From Micromonospora olivasterospora (GTDB taxonomy: Bacteria > Actinomycetota > Actinomycetes > Mycobacteriales > Micromonosporaceae): DNA of 64,000 nucleotides. A model generated the notes under the pieces. The model saw only the letters and a program-made list of their open reading frames with translations. It was not told the origin of the DNA and ran no database searches. The position numbers and the translations under genes were made by a program. Below are positions 60,405 to 64,000 of the stretch, piece by piece. Position 1 is the first letter of the stretch, and the number at the start of each line of letters is the position of its first letter. The DNA is taken from contig NZ_VLKE01000001.1 of the NCBI RefSeq assembly GCF_007830265.1, forward strand, positions 4,340,001-4,404,000, in the 5' to 3' direction.

Positions 60405-61988
60405 TCAGCGGGCCGGGCAGCGCAGGCCCTCGCGCGGCACCCGCAGCGAGATCAGGTACGCGTCCACCGCGTCCGTGACGCAGGTGGTCTGCGGGTACGC
60501 CGTGTGCCCCTCGCCCTCCCATGTCAGGACCCGACCCACGCCGAGCATCGCGGCCAGCTTCGGCGTCTGCTCGTACGGCGTCGCCGGGTCGCCCGTGGTG
60601 CCCACCACCACGATCGGCGGCGCGCCGGCCGCCCTGCCGGTCGGGTACGGGTCGCTCGCGCCAGGCCACTCCTGGCAGCTCAGCATCCCGACCGCCAGCG
60701 CCGGGCCGAACAGCGGGTACTTGCGCCGCCACTCCGACTGCAGCTCGCGGATCCGCTGCACGCTCGGCTTCTCGGCCTCGTCCGTGCAGTTGACCGCGAG
60801 GTTGGCGTCGAAGAGGTTCGAGTAGCGCCCGTCGTCGCCCCGGCCGGCGTACGCGTCGGCCAGCCGGAACACCTCCGTCGGGTCGCCGCCGTCCAGCCGG
60901 TCGATCGCCCGGGCCAGCTCCTGCCAGCCCGACTCCGTGTAAAGCGAGGAGATGACCGCGTAGAAGACCCAGCCCGCCGTGGCCTCGCGGCCGCCTGAGC
61001 CGCGGGCCGGGGAGACCCGGGCCTTGTCGATCGCCGAGTTGACCGCGGCCCGGGCGTCGGGGGCGAGGGGGCAGCGCCCGGCGTTGGCCGCGCACCACCG
61101 GGTGAAGTTGTCGAAGGCGCGCTCGAAGCCCTTCGCCTGGCTCTCCGAGCTGTCGACCAGCTTCTGCGTCGGGTCGACCGCGCCGTCGAGCACCAGGGCC
61201 CGGACGCGCTGCGGGTAGAGCTGGGCGTAGGTGGCGCCGAGCAGCGTCCCGTACGAGTAGCCGAGGTAGGTCAACTTCTCGTCGCCGACCGCCGCGCGGA
61301 CCGCGTCCATGTCCCGGGCGGCCTGCTCGGTGCCGTAGAGCGCGAGCTGGTCGCCGTACCTGTCGCCGCAGCCCCCGCCGATGCGCCGGTTGAGAGCCTG
61401 GTAGCCGTCGAAGGACTCCTGCGAGCGCGGGTCGGGGTCGTAGCCGAAGCTGGCGTCCAGGTCGGCGTCCGGGATGCACTTGACCGGGCTGGACCGGGAG
61501 ACCCCGCGCGGGTCGAAACCCACGATGTCGAACCGCTCGGTGACCGACGGGGGCAGGCCCCCGAACGGCGGGCCGAAGGAGAGGTAGACCGCCGTGTCCA
61601 CCCCGGAGCCGCCGGGGCCGCCCGGGTTGATCACCAGGGTGCCGATCCGATCCCGCTGCTTCGTCGAACGGGCCCGCAACAGGGCGATCTCGAACGTCTG
61701 CCCGGCACCCGGGCCGGCCGTCGCGCCGTTGCCGCCGCCCCAGTTGCGCGGCACGGCGATCCGCGCGCACTCGTAACGCATGTCGGGCGCGCCGCGGCCC
61801 ACCAGGTCCTCGGCGACCTCCGGGCAGGCCCGCCAGGTCGGTGCGGTGCCCGGCGCCGCCGCCTCGCCGTCGCCCTCGGTGCGCGGCGCCAGGGCCGGCA
61901 GCGTGCAGCCGGCGGTGACCACCGCCGCCGCGACGAGCCCGGTCAGGGTCAGCCGGACCCGGCGGATCCGGTCGGGTAAGCGCGTCAC
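60405..61988 (-). CDS. Secreted TAP-like alpha/beta hydrolase (lipoprotein)
   Basis: 527 residues. The N-terminus has basic residues, a hydrophobic core and a lipobox VTAGC with Cys28. The fold is the Streptomyces tripeptidyl aminopeptidase/SlpD type: GTLVINPGGPGGSG (oxyanion region), FDIVGFDPRGVSRS, nucleophile Ser in YLGYSYGTLLGATYAQ, an acidic residue in VVGTTGDPATPYEQ, His in GEGHTAYPQ, and Cys-containing GGGCGDRY and TTCVTDAVDAYL. It should cleave peptides outside the cell. GTG 61988 gives the complete signal peptide. It converges with the channel gene. Confidence 0.94.
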   Translation of the reverse strand: MTRLPDRIRRVRLTLTGLVAAAVVTAGCTLPALAPRTEGDGEAAAPGTAPTWRACPEVAEDLVGRGAPDMRYECARIAVPRNWGGGNGATAGPGAGQTFEIALLRARSTKQRDRIGTLVINPGGPGGSGVDTAVYLSFGPPFGGLPPSVTERFDIVGFDPRGVSRSSPVKCIPDADLDASFGYDPDPRSQESFDGYQALNRRIGGGCGDRYGDQLALYGTEQAARDMDAVRAAVGDEKLTYLGYSYGTLLGATYAQLYPQRVRALVLDGAVDPTQKLVDSSESQAKGFERAFDNFTRWCAANAGRCPLAPDARAAVNSAIDKARVSPARGSGGREATAGWVFYAVISSLYTESGWQELARAIDRLDGGDPTEVFRLADAYAGRGDDGRYSNLFDANLAVNCTDEAEKPSVQRIRELQSEWRRKYPLFGPALAVGMLSCQEWPGASDPYPTGRAAGAPPIVVVGTTGDPATPYEQTPKLAAMLGVGRVLTWEGEGHTAYPQTTCVTDAVDAYLISLRVPREGLRCPAR

Positions 61989-62022
61989 CAGTGGGCCCCC
62001 ATGATCGTGTCGACGCCCCAGG

Positions 62023-63135
62023 CTACGCCCGGGCCGGGCCGGGCTTCGCCGTCGCCGCCGGGTCGCCGCGCAGCACCTGGTCGACGTCGTAGCGCACCGG
62101 GCGGTCGAGCTGGTCGTAGCCGCACGAGCGCGGGTCGCGGTCCGGCCGCCAGCGGACGAACTGGGCGGTGTGCCGCAGCCGGTCGCCCTCCATCGCGTCG
62201 TACGCCACCTCGGCCACCAGCTCCGGGCGCAGCGGCTCCCACTCCAGGTTCTTCGTGCCCGTCCACCGGCTGACCCCGCCGGGGATGCGCTGCCCGCGCT
62301 CGTGGTCGCCGTGCACCCACGGGTGGTCGGGCCCGACGTCCCGGTAGGGCTCCAGCTCGTCCAGCAGCTCCTTGCGCCGCGCCGCCGTGAACGACGAGCT
62401 GACGCCGATGTGGTGCAGCACCCCGGCGTCGTCGTACAGGCCGAGCAGCAGCGAGCCCACCACCGGGCCGGACTTGTGCCAGCGGAAGCCCGCCACCACC
62501 ACGTCGGCCGTGCGGGCGTGCTTGACCTTGAACATCAGCCGCTTGCCCGGCTCGTACGGCAGGTCGGCCGGCTTGACGATCAGCCCGTCGAGCCCGGCGC
62601 CCTCGAAGACGTCGAACCAGCGGCGGGCCGTGTCGGGGTCGGTGGTGACCTGGGTGACGTGCACGGGTGGGCGAACCCCGGCGAGGGCGCGCTCCAGCCG
62701 GGCCCGGCGCTGCGGGTACGGCTGGTCGGTGAGCAACTCGTCGTCGATGGCGAGCAGGTCGAACGCGACGAAGTCGGCCGGGGTGGTCTCGGCGAGCAGC
62801 CGCACCCGGGAGGCGGCGGGATGGATGCGCTGGGCGAGCAGCTCGAAGTCGAGCCGCGGCTGGCCGTCCGGGCCGTCGCGGCGGATGACGATCAGCTCAC
62901 CGTCGACCGCGCAGCGCTCCGGCAGCTGCCGGAGCGCCTGCTCGACCACCTCGGGGAAGTAGCGCGTCATCGTCTTGCCGCCCCGGCTGGCCAGCTCCAC
63001 CTCGTCGCCGTCGCGGAACACGATGCAGCGGAAGCCGTCCCACTTCGGCTCGTACGTCATCCCGGGCTCGGTGGGCAGCCGGGCCACGGCCTTGGCCAGC
63101 ATCGGTTCGACCGGCGGGTTGATCGGCAGGTCCAC
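62023..63135 (-). CDS. ATP-dependent DNA ligase (LigC/LigD ligase type)
   Basis: 370 residues from GTG 63135 (VDLPINPPVEPMLA). The adenylation motif is EPKWDGFR with nucleophile Lys31. Further ligase motifs are ELASRGGKTMTRYFPEV, CAVDGELIV, FDLLA, LDGLIVK and the RLMFKVKHARTADVVVAGF region; an OB-fold follows (about 230-340). It seals DNA breaks and is the natural partner of the LigD-type polymerase at 47.9-48.9 kb. ATG 63180 is possible but adds residues unlike the family. Confidence 0.94.
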   Translation of the reverse strand: MDLPINPPVEPMLAKAVARLPTEPGMTYEPKWDGFRCIVFRDGDEVELASRGGKTMTRYFPEVVEQALRQLPERCAVDGELIVIRRDGPDGQPRLDFELLAQRIHPAASRVRLLAETTPADFVAFDLLAIDDELLTDQPYPQRRARLERALAGVRPPVHVTQVTTDPDTARRWFDVFEGAGLDGLIVKPADLPYEPGKRLMFKVKHARTADVVVAGFRWHKSGPVVGSLLLGLYDDAGVLHHIGVSSSFTAARRKELLDELEPYRDVGPDHPWVHGDHERGQRIPGGVSRWTGTKNLEWEPLRPELVAEVAYDAMEGDRLRHTAQFVRWRPDRDPRSCGYDQLDRPVRYDVDQVLRGDPAATAKPGPARA

Positions 63136-63257
63136 GGCGACAGTCAACCAGACCCCACCGACAGCCGTGAGGCACATCACCGCCGGTGCGGGTGCGGCGT
63201 GTCCCGCCCCGTTCCCCTCGTCCCCGCCATCCGGATGGCGTAACCGCAGGTCAGAGC

Positions 63258-63263
63258 TACCTT
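63258..63263 (+). promoter_or_regulatory. Candidate -10 element for the small CxxC-type gene
   Basis: TACCTT, six bases before GTG 63270, with no Shine-Dalgarno. Confidence 0.5.
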
Positions 63264-63269
63264 CGCCGG

Positions 63270-63482
63270 GTGCGTGAGTGGGTCTGCGGCTGCTGTGGGC
63301 GCTGGCGGGTCAGCGTCGAGCTGATCCACGGCCGGTACCGCTACCGGTTGGTGCGCCGCTACCCGGCGCGCTTCGGCGGCGGCAAGAACGTCCTGGGCGA
63401 AGTCGCCACGGTCGCCGAGCTGGAGGACCTGCTGCGCCGCCGTACCCCGGTCACCCTCGCCGATCTCCACGAGGCCGCCTGA
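63270..63482 (+). CDS. Small hypothetical protein with N-terminal cysteine cluster
   Basis: 70 residues from GTG 63270, chosen for its leaderless spacing. It begins VREWVCGCCGRWRV, three cysteines in four positions, then LIHGRYRYRLVRRYPARFGG and a leucine-rich end (TVAELEDLLRRRTPVTLADLHE). The single Cys cluster could bind metal with help from a partner. The family is unknown to me. It is divergent from the ligase gene over 134 bases. Confidence 0.72.
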   Translation: MREWVCGCCGRWRVSVELIHGRYRYRLVRRYPARFGGGKNVLGEVATVAELEDLLRRRTPVTLADLHEAA

Positions 63483-63565
63483 ATCCGGCCCAGGACTGCT
63501 CGCCCCGACGGTGTCGGCGAGGCGGCGAGCGCGGGTACCGATGCCGGCGTGCTCACCCATGCCTG

Positions 63566-63639
63566 CCTGCTCGCCCGTGCCGGCCTGGTCGCATGCGCCG
63601 GGCGGCCTGCTCGCCCCGTGCCGGCCTGGTCGCATGCGC
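63566..63639. repeat. 33-bp direct repeat pair
   Basis: The segment at 63566-63598 recurs at 63606-63639 with one additional C. Core: GCCGGCCTGGTCGCATGCGC. Confidence 0.85.
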
Positions 63640-63670
63640 TGCGGCCTGGCCCTGGCACAGGATTTCGGAT

Positions 63671-63713
63671 TCTTGGACACTTACCGTTCCGCCCGAACGA
63701 CAACTGTCCAAGA
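63671..63713. terminator. Hairpin with two stems in the right-end gap
   Basis: TCTTGGACA (63671-63679) pairs with TGTCCAAGA (63705-63713), and inside them CGTTC pairs with GAACG. A/T content stands out against the surroundings. The gap 63483-64000 holds this hairpin and repeats but no supported gene. Confidence 0.65.
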
Positions 63714-63780
63714 TCGCGGCGGGCGCGACCAGCGCGGCGCGCGACCAGCGCGGCCTGCGCGCGGCGCGCGGCCTGCGCCG

Positions 63781-63845
63781 GCCCGCGGCGGCCTGCGCGC
63801 CGGCCCGCGGCGGCCTGCGCGCCGCCCGCGGCGGCCTGCGCGCCG
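63781..63845. repeat. GC-only tandem repeats at the right end
   Basis: Three units of 21-22 bases (GCCCGCGGCGGCCTGCGCGC plus C or CG) at 63781-63802, 63803-63823 and 63824-63845, with degenerate half-units on both sides from about 63730. The tract is almost purely G and C. An open frame on the minus strand across it encodes only Arg/Ala/Gly-rich low-complexity sequence. Confidence 0.85.
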
Positions 63846-64000
63846 GCGCGGCGGCCACCGCGCCGGGTCGCCGGCGGCGGCGACGCCCGGCGCCGCGACG
63901 CCCGGCGGCCGCGACGCCCCGGCGGCCGCCCGCGGCCGCGACGGTGGCGACGGCGGCCCTCGGCGGGCCGGGACGGCGCCGGCACCGTTGGCGGCGTCGT

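Noticed and set aside
63359..63985. 208-codon minus-strand open frame at the right end
   Set aside because: It consists of Arg/Ala/Gly low-complexity sequence from GC repeats and overlaps the small CxxC-type gene on the other strand.

Overview
The window is very GC-rich actinobacterial chromosome. The base composition, the frequent GTG starts, the leaderless-looking promoters and the gene content (a gas-vesicle cluster without gvpN, a HemY/HemQ haem branch, multi-cluster FtsX-type exporters) fit the family Micromonosporaceae, most likely Micromonospora. The genus is an inference from sequence character and was not searched.

Layout. Positions 1-13.4 kb and 31-39 kb, plus msrB at 47.6 kb, follow a gene order that I recall from the Mycobacterium tuberculosis Rv2674-Rv2700 region: Cei-like LytR_C protein, DUF4193, DUF3093, dut, DUF3710, OB-fold protein, DUF3159, two TrkA/RCK proteins, an APC-type permease, a TrmA-like RNA methyltransferase, (anmK), dxs, RNase D, DUF3000, hemE, hemY, hemQ, msrB. 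Other genes are inserted into this backbone. At 13.5-21.3 kb there are a lipoprotein, three paralogous GT-C-like multi-membrane proteins (one frameshifted) and a decayed C39 peptidase. At 21.4-26.4 kb there are a two-component system, a secreted beta-propeller/malectin protein and a truncated VOC gene. At 26.5-31.1 kb there are a fadA/fadB-type beta-oxidation pair and a PadR regulator with a perfect palindromic operator. At 32.7-35.1 kb there is an HtrA-like protease followed by a Pro/Gln-rich coiled-coil membrane protein.

The gas-vesicle cluster (40.5-46.9 kb) reads gvpO-A-F-Y-Z, then a UUCG-loop terminator and a second promoter, then gvpJ-S-K-L. Both transcripts are preceded by similar stress-sigma (sigma-B-like) promoter candidates. 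Unusual parts are a GvpA-fold protein fused to two PH/GRAM-like domains, a GvpJ with a C-terminal zinc ribbon, a premature amber stop in GvpZ, and no recognisable gvpG or gvpN.

A small accessory patch (48.9-51.0 kb) holds an integrase N-terminal remnant, two divergently transcribed small genes, a GntR/UTRA regulator with a duplicated operator, and a fragment like the L7/L12 C-terminal domain. It looks like the residue of an integrative element. From 51.2 to 59.0 kb lies a four-gene exporter (two FtsX-type permeases, two ATPases), one ATPase carrying an AbrB-like C-terminal domain. The right end has an acetyltransferase, a two-TM potassium channel, a secreted TAP-like hydrolase, an ATP-dependent DNA ligase (partner of the LigD-type polymerase at 47.9 kb), a tiny CxxC-type protein and a GC-only repeat tract.

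Caution: several otherwise intact genes (16.8, 33.3, 35.8, 54.9 and 56.5 kb) are broken by single-base shifts, mostly lost bases in or near C/G runs. Residual sequencing error is a strong alternative to real pseudogenes.
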